64,000 bases of DNA from Streptomyces hokutonensis (GTDB taxonomy: Bacteria > Actinomycetota > Actinomycetes > Streptomycetales > Streptomycetaceae). Numbering within the stretch: the first letter of the stretch is position 1; each line of letters starts with the position of its first letter. The DNA lies in assembly GCF_000376565.1 (NCBI RefSeq), contig NZ_BARG01000024.1, forward strand, positions 310,001 to 374,000, in the 5' to 3' direction. This document shows, one piece after another, positions 52,391 through 64,000 of this stretch. The notes beneath the pieces are model-generated. The model was not told the DNA's origin, ran no database searches, and was given only the letters and a program-made list of their open reading frames with translations. The translations under genes were made by a program, and so were the position numbers.

Positions 52391-52828
52391 ATGACCGCTT
52401 CCCCGCCTCCGACCACCGCCGAGGAGCTGCGCGGTGCCGGCCTGCGGGTGACGGCAGCCCGCGTCGCGCTGCTCGAGACCGTCCGGCACGGCGACCACCT
52501 CGATGTCGAGGCGGTCGCGTCCGGGGTCCGTGACCGCGTAGGACACATATCGCTCCAGGCCGTCTACGACGCCCTCCACGCACTGACCTCGGCCGGACTC
52601 ATACGCCGTATCGAACCGGCCGGCAGTCCCGCCCGCTTCGAAGGACGCGTCGGCGACAACCACCACCACGTCATGTGCAGGTCGTGCGGTGTCGTCGCCG
52701 ACGTCGACTGCGCGGTCGGCGAGGCACCCTGCCTGACCGCGTCCGACGACCACGGTTTCTCGATCGACGAGGCCGAGGTCATCTACTGGGGTCTGTGCCC
52801 CACCTGTACCGCTGCCCCCAGTTCCTGA
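52391..52828 (+). CDS. furA: Fur-family regulator of the catalase-peroxidase gene
   Basis: The 145-residue Fur-fold protein has a winged HTH (LRGAGLRVTAARVALLETV, then SLQAVYDALHALTSAGLI), the metal-binding region DNHHHVMCRSCG and a C-terminal CPTC. In Streptomyces the FurA/CatR-type protein represses itself and the catalase-peroxidase gene downstream and is released by peroxide. I chose the ATG at 52391 because the -10 box lies seven bases upstream. The gene ends 33 bases before katG. Confidence 0.92.
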   Translation: MTASPPPTTAEELRGAGLRVTAARVALLETVRHGDHLDVEAVASGVRDRVGHISLQAVYDALHALTSAGLIRRIEPAGSPARFEGRVGDNHHHVMCRSCGVVADVDCAVGEAPCLTASDDHGFSIDEAEVIYWGLCPTCTAAPSS

Positions 52829-52837
52829 GTCACGTGA

Positions 52838-55072
<2,235 letters not shown>

Positions 55073-55089
55073 GCAGTCCGCACCACCTG

Positions 55090-55125
55090 ACGTCCGGGTC
55101 GGCCCACACGGGTCGGCCCGGACGT
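55090..55125 (+). terminator. katG terminator
   Basis: ACGTCCGGG (55090-55098) pairs with CCCGGACGT (55117-55125), followed by TTCTC. The stem begins 17 bases after the katG stop. Further pairing inside the loop (GGCCC with GGGTC) is possible. Confidence 0.65.
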
Positions 55126-55183
55126 TTCTCAATCACCGAACGCGCGGCACAGGAGTGCACGTTCGTCACATAAGCTCCTCCGC

Positions 55184-56773
55184 ATGAACGAGGGGGAGAC
55201 CGACAGACGGGTCGTCGACGGCCGCTTCGAGCTCGAGTCACGGCTCGGCGGCGGTGGCATGGGCACGGTGTGGCGCGCCCGCGACCTGCTGTTGCACCGG
55301 TATGTCGCCGTCAAGGAGGTCCGGCCGCCGGACCTCGACCTCGCCGAGTACGACCCCGGCGCGGCCGAGATGCTCCGCCAGCGGGTCCTGCGCGAGGCAC
55401 GCGCCCTGGCGAGGGTCGAGCACCCGAACGTGGTGACGATCCATCACATCGTCGACGGCGGCGAGGGCACCTACCCCTGGCTCGTCATGGAACTCGTCCA
55501 AGGCGGCTCCCTGGCCGACCGGTTGGAGCGCGGACCCATGGCACCGGCGGAGGCCGCCCGGCTCGGCTCCGGAGTGCTCGACGCCCTCAACGCGGCACAC
55601 GCGGCCGGCGTCCAGCACCGTGACGTGAAACCCGCCAACGTCCTGCTGCGCACCGACGGCCGCCCCGTCCTCACGGACTTCGGCATCGCCGCGATCCGCG
55701 ACGCCACGGCCCTCACCGCCACCGGCTCCATCATCGGCACCCCCGACTACATGGCACCGGAACGCGTCTCCGGCCACAGCGGCGGACCCGCCGCCGACCT
55801 CTGGTCGCTGGCGATGATGCTCTACGTCGCCGTCGAGGGCCACCACCCGCTCCGGCGCGGTACGACCCTGGCCACGCTGGCCGCCGTACTCCAGGAGGAG
55901 GTCCCGCCGCCGGTCCGTGCCGGGTCGCTGACGCCAATGCTGTCCTGCGTCCTGGTCCGCGATCCCGAGGCGCGGCCGGACGCGGGGACGGTGGGCCGGA
56001 TGCTGGCCGCGGCGGCGGCCCAGCCGGTGGCCCGCGGCCCCGAGACCACGTCGTACCCGCTCGCACCCCCGGCTCCGCCGGTGCTGCCTGTGCTGCCGCC
56101 CACCGACGACATGCAGGCGGTACGGCGACGCGGGCGACCGGGCGTCGCGGTCGCCTCCAGCGTGGTGGGCGTACTGCTGATCGGGACGCTCGCCTGGAAG
56201 GTGCTGCCGGGCGGGAACAGCGACGACAAGGGTGCGACCAACTCCCCGGGCGCGACCGGACAGACACAGCAGAGTTCACCCACCGCCACGCCTTCCAGCT
56301 CGGGCTCCGCGAAGACCACCGACCTGCTCACCCCCAACGGCATCCGCACCGCGATCAAGGCCATCGAGCAGAAATCGGGACGTGACAGGTTCGGCAACCT
56401 GAGCGTCTATCCCGAGTACGTCCTGGCGGATGTGATGGTCAACGGCAGCAACACCAAGTTCGACTCGTACACCTACCGTGTCGGCGGCAGCGTGGAGGAG
56501 GGGATCATCAAGGACGAGTTGATGGACGGGTATGAGCCGGTGGACCTGGGGAAGTTCGACTGGGACGCTGTCCCCGCGTTGCTCACCCGTGCGGGGAAAG
56601 TGCTCAAGGTGAAGAACCCGACGTCCCGTTACCTGTTGGTCGAGGGCCCGTGGAAGACCTTCGACGAGCCCGCGAACATGTCCGTCTACCTGAGTGACGA
56701 GTACGGGTCGAGTGGATATCTGGAGGCTGATCCCCAGGGCAAGGTGACCAAGACGTATCCGGCCGACGAGTAA
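55184..56773 (+). CDS. Receptor-type serine/threonine protein kinase
   Basis: The 529-residue protein has a complete Hanks kinase domain (about residues 14-270): GGGGMG loop, Lys44 in VAVKEV, HRDVKPANVLL (145), DFG (165) and APE (191). A Pro-rich juxtamembrane stretch and a single helix (about 319-339) precede an extracellular domain of about 190 residues that is not a PASTA repeat and that I do not recognise. TAAGCT lies seven bases before the ATG with no ribosome binding site, so the mRNA may be leaderless. Confidence 0.93.
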   Translation: MNEGETDRRVVDGRFELESRLGGGGMGTVWRARDLLLHRYVAVKEVRPPDLDLAEYDPGAAEMLRQRVLREARALARVEHPNVVTIHHIVDGGEGTYPWLVMELVQGGSLADRLERGPMAPAEAARLGSGVLDALNAAHAAGVQHRDVKPANVLLRTDGRPVLTDFGIAAIRDATALTATGSIIGTPDYMAPERVSGHSGGPAADLWSLAMMLYVAVEGHHPLRRGTTLATLAAVLQEEVPPPVRAGSLTPMLSCVLVRDPEARPDAGTVGRMLAAAAAQPVARGPETTSYPLAPPAPPVLPVLPPTDDMQAVRRRGRPGVAVASSVVGVLLIGTLAWKVLPGGNSDDKGATNSPGATGQTQQSSPTATPSSSGSAKTTDLLTPNGIRTAIKAIEQKSGRDRFGNLSVYPEYVLADVMVNGSNTKFDSYTYRVGGSVEEGIIKDELMDGYEPVDLGKFDWDAVPALLTRAGKVLKVKNPTSRYLLVEGPWKTFDEPANMSVYLSDEYGSSGYLEADPQGKVTKTYPADE

Positions 56774-56782
56774 GTTCACCCC

Positions 56783-57235
56783 GTGCCCACCCTGCTGATC
56801 GTCCATCACACCCCCTCGCCCAACTGCCAAGCGATGTTCGAGGCCGTGGTCTCCGGAGCGACCACCCCTGAGATCGAGAACGTGCAGGTCGTACGGCGTG
56901 CCGCCCTGTCCGCGACCGCATCCGACGTGCTGGCCGCCGACGGGTATCTGCTCGGCACGCCCGCGAACCTCGGCTACATGTCCGGCGCGCTGAAGCACTT
57001 CTTCGACCAGGTCTACTACCCGTGCCTGGACGAGACCCGCGGCAGGCCCTTCGGGTACTACGTGCACGGCGGGAACGACGTGACGGGAGCCGTGCGCGGC
57101 ATCGAGTCGATCACGACCGGGTTGGGCTGGCGGCGGGTCGCGGAGTCGGTGACGCTCACCGGCGAGCCTGACAGAGCGGGCACCGAGGCCTGCTGGGAAC
57201 TCGGGGCGACGGTCGCCGCTGGCCTGACGGCCTGA
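56783..57235 (+). CDS. Flavodoxin-like FMN protein
   Basis: The 150-residue protein has a flavodoxin/NADPH-dependent FMN reductase fold: LLIVHHTPSPNCQAM (phosphate loop), YLLGTPANLGYMSGALKHFFDQVYY and GYYVHGGNDVTGA. It likely binds FMN and reduces a quinone or other small molecule. The start is a GTG nine bases after the kinase stop; a possible -10 box (TAAGTT, 56771-56776) overlaps that stop codon. Confidence 0.85.
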   Translation: MPTLLIVHHTPSPNCQAMFEAVVSGATTPEIENVQVVRRAALSATASDVLAADGYLLGTPANLGYMSGALKHFFDQVYYPCLDETRGRPFGYYVHGGNDVTGAVRGIESITTGLGWRRVAESVTLTGEPDRAGTEACWELGATVAAGLTA

Positions 57236-57360
57236 GCGGGCGGCCTGGAGCGACGGTCTGGAGGACGGCCGCCACCCGTTCGGACGCCGAAGAGTGTCGG
57301 CACCCCCGGGAGCACCCTCAGCGTGGAGGGACATGCCCCTCCGAATGACAGGAGTTCTCC

Positions 57361-57591
57361 ATGAGGAAGCGTCTGACGGCCGCCGTGGGTCTGGCGGGTG
57401 CGGCACTGCTGCTGTGCGCCGGTACGGCGAGCGCGGACCCCGACCCCGTCGGTGTCGCCGTCGACAGCCCGGGCGTGCTCTCCGGAAACGTCGTCCAGAT
57501 CCCCATCGACCTGGACCTCAACGTGTGCGGCAACTCGATCAACGTGATCGGTCTGCTGAACCCGGCGGCGGGCAACCACTGCGAGGGCTGA
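57361..57591 (+). CDS. Short chaplin (hydrophobic spore-surface protein)
   Basis: The 76-residue protein has a Sec signal peptide (MRKRLTAAVGLAGAALLL, cleavage after ASA near residue 25) and one chaplin domain (SPGVLSGNVVQIPIDLDLN, VCGNSINVIGLLNPAAGNHC) with two cysteines for a disulfide. Short chaplins are secreted, self-assemble into amyloid-like films and make aerial hyphae and spores water-repellent. AGGAG lies upstream of the ATG. It is the best taxonomic marker in the window for Streptomyces or a close relative. Confidence 0.95.
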   Translation: MRKRLTAAVGLAGAALLLCAGTASADPDPVGVAVDSPGVLSGNVVQIPIDLDLNVCGNSINVIGLLNPAAGNHCEG

Positions 57592-57601
57592 CGAGCCGTA
57601 C

Positions 57602-57643
57602 CGCGAACGAGCCGTGGGTGTTGTGCCCGCGGCTCGTTCCGCG
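57602..57643. terminator. Bidirectional hairpin terminator after the chaplin gene
   Basis: CGCGAACGAGCC (from 57602) pairs with GGCTCGTTCCGCG (to 57643), with one bulged base and a GTGGG/CCCGC extension, forming a stem of about 17 bp. It lies between the chaplin gene and the convergent gene ending at 57646 and is followed by TTTC on the plus strand. Confidence 0.8.
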
Positions 57644-57645
57644 TT

Positions 57646-58320
57646 TCACGGGACGTCGGTCAACCGGTGCAGGGGAGTCCCGTGGGCCCAGCGCCGTAAT
57701 CGCGTGCCGTCGATGAGCTGGACGCCGCCCTGACGGCGTGCCCACTGCACATCACGGCCGCTGAAGGTCCCCCGGTGGACCACGAGACGCAGGTGCGGCC
57801 CGGAGCCGGCCGTGCGGCCCGAGCGGGTCGGCGCCTCCTCGTCGGGCAGCGGTTCGGCGACCGGCCGGAAGGCCACCTCAAGACGGCGACCGCGCCGGTC
57901 GCGGGCCCGGACGCGGGGCCTGCCCAGCGCGTCGGGCCGGGCGAGCGCCCGCCAGCCGTCGCGGCGCAGCATCCGGGACACGGCCAGCGCGAGGCCCTCC
58001 ACGTCAAGGTCGGCGATCTCCTCGGGCGTGTAGAAACCCAGGCGGCGACGGGCCAGCGGCCGGTGGTGCACGACCGCGGCCACGGCGATCACGCCGAGCA
58101 GCGCCAGACCGCCGACGAGCGCGCCGGCGCCGAGGGTGCGGTACGCCACGGCGAGGCCGGCCACGATCCCGCACACGACGAGGGCCACGACCAACAGCGC
58201 GGGCAGCACCTCGCGCAGTCCGGGGCCGTAGCGTCCCTGGGCGCGCAGCGCGCGAATCGTCTCCCGCCGTCGAGAACGGCGCGACGCGCGCTTCTCGTGC
58301 CTCCGCAACCTCTCCGTCAA
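57646..58320 (-). CDS. Two-helix membrane protein with a degenerate Mrr-like endonuclease domain
   Basis: The 224-residue protein has a very basic N-terminus, two membrane helices (PALLVVALVVCGIVAGLAVA and ALVGGLALLGVIAVAAVV) and a soluble C-terminus. The C-terminal part (DVEGLALAVSRMLRRDGWRA, then GVQLIDGTRLRRWAHG) resembles restriction endonuclease-like Mrr domains, but the usual catalytic Q-x-K place reads VAF, so nuclease activity is doubtful. I chose the TTG at 58320 because GGGGGGAG lies nine bases upstream; another TTG at 58329 is too close to it. The function is unknown. Confidence 0.75.
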   Translation of the reverse strand: MTERLRRHEKRASRRSRRRETIRALRAQGRYGPGLREVLPALLVVALVVCGIVAGLAVAYRTLGAGALVGGLALLGVIAVAAVVHHRPLARRRLGFYTPEEIADLDVEGLALAVSRMLRRDGWRALARPDALGRPRVRARDRRGRRLEVAFRPVAEPLPDEEAPTRSGRTAGSGPHLRLVVHRGTFSGRDVQWARRQGGVQLIDGTRLRRWAHGTPLHRLTDVP

Positions 58321-58583
58321 CAGCGCCAACTCCCCCCACCCCCACGCGCGTTGGTGCCTGCCGTAGAGATACCCGGCGGAGCGGGTCCATGTGCGTGGCG
58401 CCGGGAACCGGCCACCGAACCGGCCGAACCATTTCGGCGCGCCTTGCCCCTGGGGGCAGCGAACTCCTCCCTCCCGACCCCTGGCCCCCGGGACTTACCG
58501 CCCGGTATACAAGGCCAGTTGGACGAGAGACGACCACGTCGGGGTGTCCTGTCGCGCCGTCTCCTACCTGGGGGAGGAACTCC

Positions 58584-59504
58584 ATGAACCGTGAGACGCA
58601 TCCGGCCGCGTCGGCGCACCACCGCGGCAGGGCCGTGGCGGTCGCGGCGGCGGTCAGCGGCTGCGCCCTCGTCGTGGCGTCCGCGGCGCCCGCGGCGGCA
58701 CACGACTCGGGACACGGCCACGACCGCACCACCCAGTACGTGGCGCTCGGGGACTCCTACACGTCGGGCCCGTACATACCGACCCAGGTGGACGCCAACT
58801 GCGCCCGCTCCGACCACAATTACCCCTCGGTGGTGACGGCGGACCAGAGAGGGACCGTCCTCACGGACGTGAGCTGCAGCGGGGCGACGACCGCGGAGAT
58901 GTGGCAGGCGCAGGGCACCAACCCGCCCCAACTGGACGCCGTACAGCGGGACACGGACCTGGTGACCGTCCAGATCGGCGGCAACGACATCGGGTTCAGC
59001 ACCATCATCGGCACCTGCGCCAAGCTCAGCGCCACGGACCTGGCGGGCAACCCCTGCCAGCGCTACTACAACTCCTCCGGCGTCGACCAGTTGGCGCTGA
59101 ACATCCTCAACACCGCGCCGAAGGTGACCAAGGTGCTCCGCGCGGTCCACAAGAAGGCACCGCACGCGCGCGTGCTCGTCGTCGGGTACCCGGACCTCCT
59201 GCCCGACGACGGCAGCGGCTGCTACCCCTCGGTGCCGTTCGCCGCCAAGGACTTCCCCTACCTCCGCGACACCGGCAAGCGGCTCAACCTGATGCTCCGT
59301 CTGGTGGCCGCCCTCAACGGCGCGGAGTACGTCGACACCTACGGCCCGACCGTCGGCCACGACATGTGCAAGGCGCCCGCCGACCGTTGGATCGAACCCT
59401 TGCAGCCCGCCTCCTCGGCGGCTCCGGCGCACCCCAACGCGAAGGGCGAGGCGGCCATGGCGGGCGCGGTCCTGAAGCAACTGGACAGGCGCCACCGGTA
59501 CTGA
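58584..59504 (+). CDS. Secreted SGNH-family lipase/esterase
   Basis: The 306-residue protein has a signal peptide (hydrophobic [20 protein letters not shown], cleavage near residue 38) and the four SGNH blocks: GDSYTSGP (nucleophile Ser), DVSCSGATT (Gly), [11 protein letters not shown] (Asn) and [11 protein letters not shown] (His). Six cysteines would form disulfides, as in the S. coelicolor and S. rimosus esterases of this family. GGGGGAGGA precedes the ATG. It probably hydrolyses lipids or esters outside the cell. Confidence 0.93.
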   Translation: MNRETHPAASAHHRGRAVAVAAAVSGCALVVASAAPAAAHDSGHGHDRTTQYVALGDSYTSGPYIPTQVDANCARSDHNYPSVVTADQRGTVLTDVSCSGATTAEMWQAQGTNPPQLDAVQRDTDLVTVQIGGNDIGFSTIIGTCAKLSATDLAGNPCQRYYNSSGVDQLALNILNTAPKVTKVLRAVHKKAPHARVLVVGYPDLLPDDGSGCYPSVPFAAKDFPYLRDTGKRLNLMLRLVAALNGAEYVDTYGPTVGHDMCKAPADRWIEPLQPASSAAPAHPNAKGEAAMAGAVLKQLDRRHRY

Positions 59505-59619
59505 CGGACAGCGGAGGCCCGGGTTTTCCACAGGCGGCGGGGGTGTACTCGCTAAACGCGCCCCTGACGAGGAAAGATGGGGCCGTACGCGAAGTCGGTC
59601 GACATGGAGGAGCGGGCAG

Positions 59620-61254
<1,635 letters not shown>

Positions 61255-61260
<6 letters not shown>

Positions 61261-61274
61261 CCGTACGGTCGGCC
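61255..61274 (+). terminator. Short hairpin overlapping the pgm stop codon
   Basis: GGCTGACC (61255-61262) and GGTCGGCC (61267-61274) pair around GTAC with one mismatch. It might be the pgm terminator but is small. Confidence 0.35.
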
Positions 61275-61362
61275 GTGTGCCGCCCGTGGCCGGAATGAAC
61301 GGTGGGGCGGCCGGTGTTGGGCCGACACGTGAGTCACGACGCCAGGTGGAGTTGAACCCCGT

Positions 61363-63240
61363 ATGTCCCTCGAAGCCACCGACTACACGGGGCAGACGTC
61401 GTGCGGCGACGAAGCCCGCACCCCGCTGCGCGACTTCCTGCGGACCGAGACCGGAAGCGCCGCCGTCCTCGTGGCGGCGGCGCTGGTCGCGCTCGTCTGG
61501 GCCAATGTCACGCCGTCGGCGTACGAGTCGTTCTGGGGGACCCACCTCTCCGTCCGGCTCGGCTCGCACGGGGTCTCCCTCGATCTGCGCGAGTGGGTCA
61601 ACAGCGGGCTGATGACGCTGTTCTTCCTCGTCGTCGGCCTGGAGGCGCGCCGCGAGTTCGACATGGGCGAGCTGCGCGAACGCAAGCGACTGGCGCTGCC
61701 GCTCGTCGCGGGCCTGAGCGGCATGCTCGTGCCGATCGGCATCTACCTGGCGATCAACGCCGGCCACGGCACGGCGGGCGGCTGGGGCGCGGCGATGTCC
61801 ACCGACACGGCGTTCGCGCTAGGCATGCTGGCCGTCGTGGGCCGGGAGATGCCGCCCGGACTGCGTGTCTTCCTCCTCACGATCACCGTCGTCGACGACT
61901 TCCTGGCGCTCGTGGTGATCGCCGTCTTCTACAGCGACCACATCGCCGTACCGGCGCTCCTGACCGCCGTGGGCACGTTCGGCGTCGTCCTGCTGCTGCG
62001 GCGGTTCAAGGTGCGCCGGGGGCCCGTGTACGCGGTGCTCGGGGTCGTCGCCTGGGTCGCGCTGCTCGAATCGGGCGTGGACCCCGTCGTCATCGGGCTC
62101 GCCATGGGGCTGATCACCTTCGCCTACCCGGCGGGACGCGACGACCTGGAACGCGCCACCGGACTGTTCCGGCTCTTCCGCGAACAGCCCACCCCCGAAC
62201 TGGAACGCGACGTAAGGGCCGGCATCGCCGCGTCCATCTCCCCGAACGACCGCCTCCAGCGCATCTACCACCCGTGGGCTAGCTATGCCGTGGTCCCGCT
62301 GTTCGCGCTGGCCAACGCCGGGCTCCAGATCAGTGGGGAGCAGTTGGCGAGAGCCTTCACCTCGCCCGTCGGGCTGGGCATCCTCATCGGGTACGTCGTC
62401 GGCAAGCCGCTCGGCATCATCTCCTCGACGGCGCTGACCAGCGTCCTGTCCCGGGTCCGGCCGCCGGTCGGCTGGGGCGCCGTGACCGCGGGCGGCACCC
62501 TGGCGGGCGTCGGCTTCACCGTCTCCCTGCTGATCGCGACGCTCGCCTTCGACGGGACCACCCTGGAGGACGCGAAGACAGGCATCCTCAGCGCCGTCGT
62601 CGGCTCGTTCCTGGTCGCCCGGCTGGTCACCGGCGTGATCGGACTGCTCCCGCCGCAGATCCGGCCCCGGGTGCTGTTCGGCCGGGCGGAGACCATCGTC
62701 GACCTGTCCGTCCCCGTCGACCCCGACCGCGACCATCTGCGCGGCCCGCGACACGCCCCGGTGACCGTCGTGGAGTACGGCGACTACGAGTGCCCGTACT
62801 GCGGCCAGGCCGAGCCGGTCGTCCGTGAACTGCTCGGCGACTTCGGGGACGAGGTGCGCTACGTGTGGCGGCACCTCCCGCTCACCGACGTCCACCTGCA
62901 CGCCCAGCTCGCCGCCGAGGCCGCGGAGGCCGCCGCGCTCCAGGGCGGCTACTGGGCCATGCACGACCTGCTGCTCAGCCACCAGGGCGCCCTGCGCCTC
63001 AAGGACCTGCGGGGCTATGCCGAACAGATCGGCCTGGACACCGCCCGCTTCGAACGCGACATGCGGGCCCACGCCGGGGCCGGCCACGTCGCCGAGGACG
63101 TCGAGTCGGCCGACCTCAGCGGAGTGGCGGGCACACCCACCTTCTTCGTGAACGGCCGCAGGCACTACGGCGCGTACGACATCGAGGGCCTCTCCCAGGC
63201 CGTTCGGGCGGCCAGGGAGAAGGCCGCGCTGCGGGTCTAG
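61363..63240 (+). CDS. nhaA: NhaA-type Na+/H+ antiporter fused to a DsbA-like thioredoxin domain
   Basis: The protein has 625 residues. Residues 20 to about 435 are NhaA, with [31 protein letters not shown] and the ion-binding Asp pair in [14 protein letters not shown]. Residues from about 455 to 620 form a DsbA/Frnk-like thioredoxin fold with Cys477-Pro-Tyr-Cys480 and the cis-Pro loop [11 protein letters not shown]. NhaA exchanges sodium for protons. The role of the redox domain is not known; it may sit on either membrane face depending on the helix count. GGTGGAG is 11 bases before the ATG. Confidence 0.93.
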   Translation: MSLEATDYTGQTSCGDEARTPLRDFLRTETGSAAVLVAAALVALVWANVTPSAYESFWGTHLSVRLGSHGVSLDLREWVNSGLMTLFFLVVGLEARREFDMGELRERKRLALPLVAGLSGMLVPIGIYLAINAGHGTAGGWGAAMSTDTAFALGMLAVVGREMPPGLRVFLLTITVVDDFLALVVIAVFYSDHIAVPALLTAVGTFGVVLLLRRFKVRRGPVYAVLGVVAWVALLESGVDPVVIGLAMGLITFAYPAGRDDLERATGLFRLFREQPTPELERDVRAGIAASISPNDRLQRIYHPWASYAVVPLFALANAGLQISGEQLARAFTSPVGLGILIGYVVGKPLGIISSTALTSVLSRVRPPVGWGAVTAGGTLAGVGFTVSLLIATLAFDGTTLEDAKTGILSAVVGSFLVARLVTGVIGLLPPQIRPRVLFGRAETIVDLSVPVDPDRDHLRGPRHAPVTVVEYGDYECPYCGQAEPVVRELLGDFGDEVRYVWRHLPLTDVHLHAQLAAEAAEAAALQGGYWAMHDLLLSHQGALRLKDLRGYAEQIGLDTARFERDMRAHAGAGHVAEDVESADLSGVAGTPTFFVNGRRHYGAYDIEGLSQAVRAAREKAALRV

Positions 63241-63334
63241 ACGGCGGGAATGCGCCGAGGGGTGCCGGTGTTGAAACGCATGTAGCTGACATGCTCGGGA
63301 CAAGATCCCGGGATGTGGGCGGAAGGAGGTCCTC

Positions 63335-63499
63335 ATGGCACGCACCACGAACCGTCCCGTCGTCACCCTCAGGTCGACGGCCGGGACCGGCGTCACCTAT
63401 GTGACGCGGAAGAACCGTCGCAACGACCCCGACCGGCTGGTCCTGCGCAAGTACGACCCGGTCGCCGGCGAGCACGTCGAATTCCGCGAACAGCGTTGA
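63335..63499 (+). CDS. rpmG: 50S ribosomal protein bL33, cysteine-free paralogue
   Basis: The 54-residue product contains [19 protein letters not shown] and [18 protein letters not shown], typical of bL33. It has no CxxC pairs, so it is the zinc-independent (C-) form. GGAAGGAGG is six bases upstream of the ATG. It is the first of three such ribosomal genes, whose expression in Streptomyces normally rises when Zur is released under zinc shortage. TTGAAACGCATG (63271-63282) is a degenerate candidate for the Zur/promoter region. Confidence 0.95.
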   Translation: MARTTNRPVVTLRSTAGTGVTYVTRKNRRNDPDRLVLRKYDPVAGEHVEFREQR

Positions 63500-63549
63500 A
63501 CCCAGCAGAGCGGCCGTCCCTCCGGGGACGGCCTGAGGAAGGAAACACC

Positions 63550-63798
63550 ATGAGGTCTGGCATCCACCCCGTGTCCCGTCCGGTCGTCTTCCGCGACCGT
63601 GCCGCGGACACCGCGTTCCTCACCACCTCGACGGCGCAGTCCGCGCGCACGATCGAGTGGGAAGACGGGAACACCTACCCGCTGATCGACGTCGAGATCT
63701 CGTCGGCCAGCCACCCCTTCTACACCGGCAACACACGGGTCGTGGACACCGCCGGCCGTGTGGAGCGCTTCGAGCGCCGCTACGGGAGGAAGTCATGA
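63550..63798 (+). CDS. rpmE2: 50S ribosomal protein bL31 type B, cysteine-free
   Basis: The 82-residue product contains [38 protein letters not shown] and [21 protein letters not shown], diagnostic of type B bL31. It lacks the zinc-binding cysteines. GAGGAAGGAAA precedes the ATG. It is in the middle of the zinc-starvation ribosomal operon. Confidence 0.95.
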   Translation: MRSGIHPVSRPVVFRDRAADTAFLTTSTAQSARTIEWEDGNTYPLIDVEISSASHPFYTGNTRVVDTAGRVERFERRYGRKS

Positions 63799-63917
63799 AG
63801 GTCCGCAAGTCCCTGCGCTCGCTGAAGGCCAAGCCCGGCGCGCAGGTGGTCCGCCGCCGCGGTGTGACGTTCGTCATCAACAAGAAGGACCCGCGCTTCA
63901 AGGCCCGCCAGGGCTGA
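63795..63917 (+). CDS. rpmJ: 50S ribosomal protein bL36, cysteine-free paralogue
   Basis: The 40-residue product starts [19 protein letters not shown] and ends [13 protein letters not shown], the signature of the C- form of bL36. The ATG overlaps the bL31 stop (ATGA), and GGGAGGAAG lies upstream. Replacement of zinc-binding ribosomal proteins by these forms frees zinc for other uses. Confidence 0.96.
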   Translation: MKVRKSLRSLKAKPGAQVVRRRGVTFVINKKDPRFKARQG

Positions 63918-63936
63918 CACAGCGCACACGACCGGT

Positions 63937-63969
63937 CGGCCCGGCCCCGCTACGGCGGCGGCCGGGCCG
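63937..63969 (+). terminator. Terminator of the ribosomal protein operon
   Basis: CGGCCCGGCC (63937-63946) and GGCCGGGCCG (63960-63969) form a perfect 10-bp GC stem with a 13-base loop, followed by TTCTCGTCTT. Confidence 0.75.
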
Positions 63970-63986
63970 TTCTCGTCTTCCTGCCC

Positions 63987-64000
63987 GGGAGGAGAAAAAT
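63987..64000 (+). promoter_or_regulatory. Ribosome binding site of a gene starting at the window edge
   Basis: GGGAGGAG (63987-63994) followed by AAAAAT reaches the last base. If the next base is G, an ATG starts at 63999. The gene itself is not visible. Confidence 0.5.

Noticed and set aside
57646..58320. Functional restriction endonuclease or defence gene
   Set aside because: The Mrr-like region lacks the expected catalytic Gln/Glu-x-Lys, no methylase is nearby, and the protein has two membrane helices.

Overview
The window looks like chromosomal DNA of a Streptomyces-type actinomycete. Coding DNA is very GC-rich with strong third-position G/C, many genes start with GTG or TTG, and genes are often coupled through ATGA or GTGA overlaps. 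A short chaplin, a furA-katG pair, a Zn-independent set of ribosomal proteins and many IclR, TetR, LysR and AsnC regulators point the same way. No rRNA, tRNA, CRISPR array, transposase or phage gene was seen.

Region 1 (1-10.2 kb). A partial secreted NPP1-type protein and a LysR regulator are followed by a minus-strand operon coxM-coxS-coxL-xdhC/YHS-coxD-coxG-coxE. CoxL carries the AYACSFR loop of form I (Mo-Cu) aerobic CO dehydrogenase, so the operon very probably supports oxidation of trace CO as an energy source. A DyP peroxidase lies just upstream. Region 2 (10.2-12.5 kb) holds a YghZ-type aldo-keto reductase and an LLM-class oxidoreductase.

Region 3 (12.5-32.3 kb) is a large catabolic island. 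Two amidohydrolases have homologous leaders and a shared pair of GCGCA-N4-TGCGC palindromes. A two-domain AsnC regulator sits beside one of them. The second amidohydrolase heads an operon with a full oligopeptide ABC importer, an alpha/beta hydrolase and an IclR regulator. The adjoining operon runs Rieske oxygenase, 38-residue membrane peptide, M20-fold protein, LigB/MhpB-type ring-cleavage dioxygenase, alpha/beta hydrolase, IclR, a two-gene MaoC-type hydratase, ferredoxin reductase and ferredoxin. Together this looks like import, amide or ester cleavage, hydroxylation and ring fission of an unidentified aromatic conjugate. The M20-fold protein appears to lack all the canonical metal ligands and is the most unusual gene product here.

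Region 4 (32.3-47.5 kb) contains acyl-CoA metabolism genes (tandem-TetR regulator, enoyl-CoA hydratase, acyl-CoA dehydrogenase, acyl-CoA ligase). It also has a thiolase remnant, an extradiol dioxygenase broken by an in-frame TGA, a hydrolase with a divergent TetR gene and a 46-bp nested palindrome, a nitronate monooxygenase, an enoyl/quinone reductase, a DeoR/MFS pair and a HAD hydrolase. A second MaoC pair ends this block. Region 5 (47.6-52.3 kb) joins an alpha/beta hydrolase, a 770-residue two-domain CaiB-type CoA transferase and a CaiC-like acyl-CoA ligase.

Region 6 (52.3-64 kb) is mostly housekeeping: furA-katG, a receptor Ser/Thr kinase, a flavodoxin-like protein, a short chaplin, a membrane protein, a secreted SGNH esterase, phosphoglucomutase, an NhaA-DsbA fusion, and the cysteine-free ribosomal proteins L33, L31 and L36, which are probably under Zur control. 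A ribosome binding site at the right edge announces another gene. Functions are inferred from motifs and context; no database search was possible.
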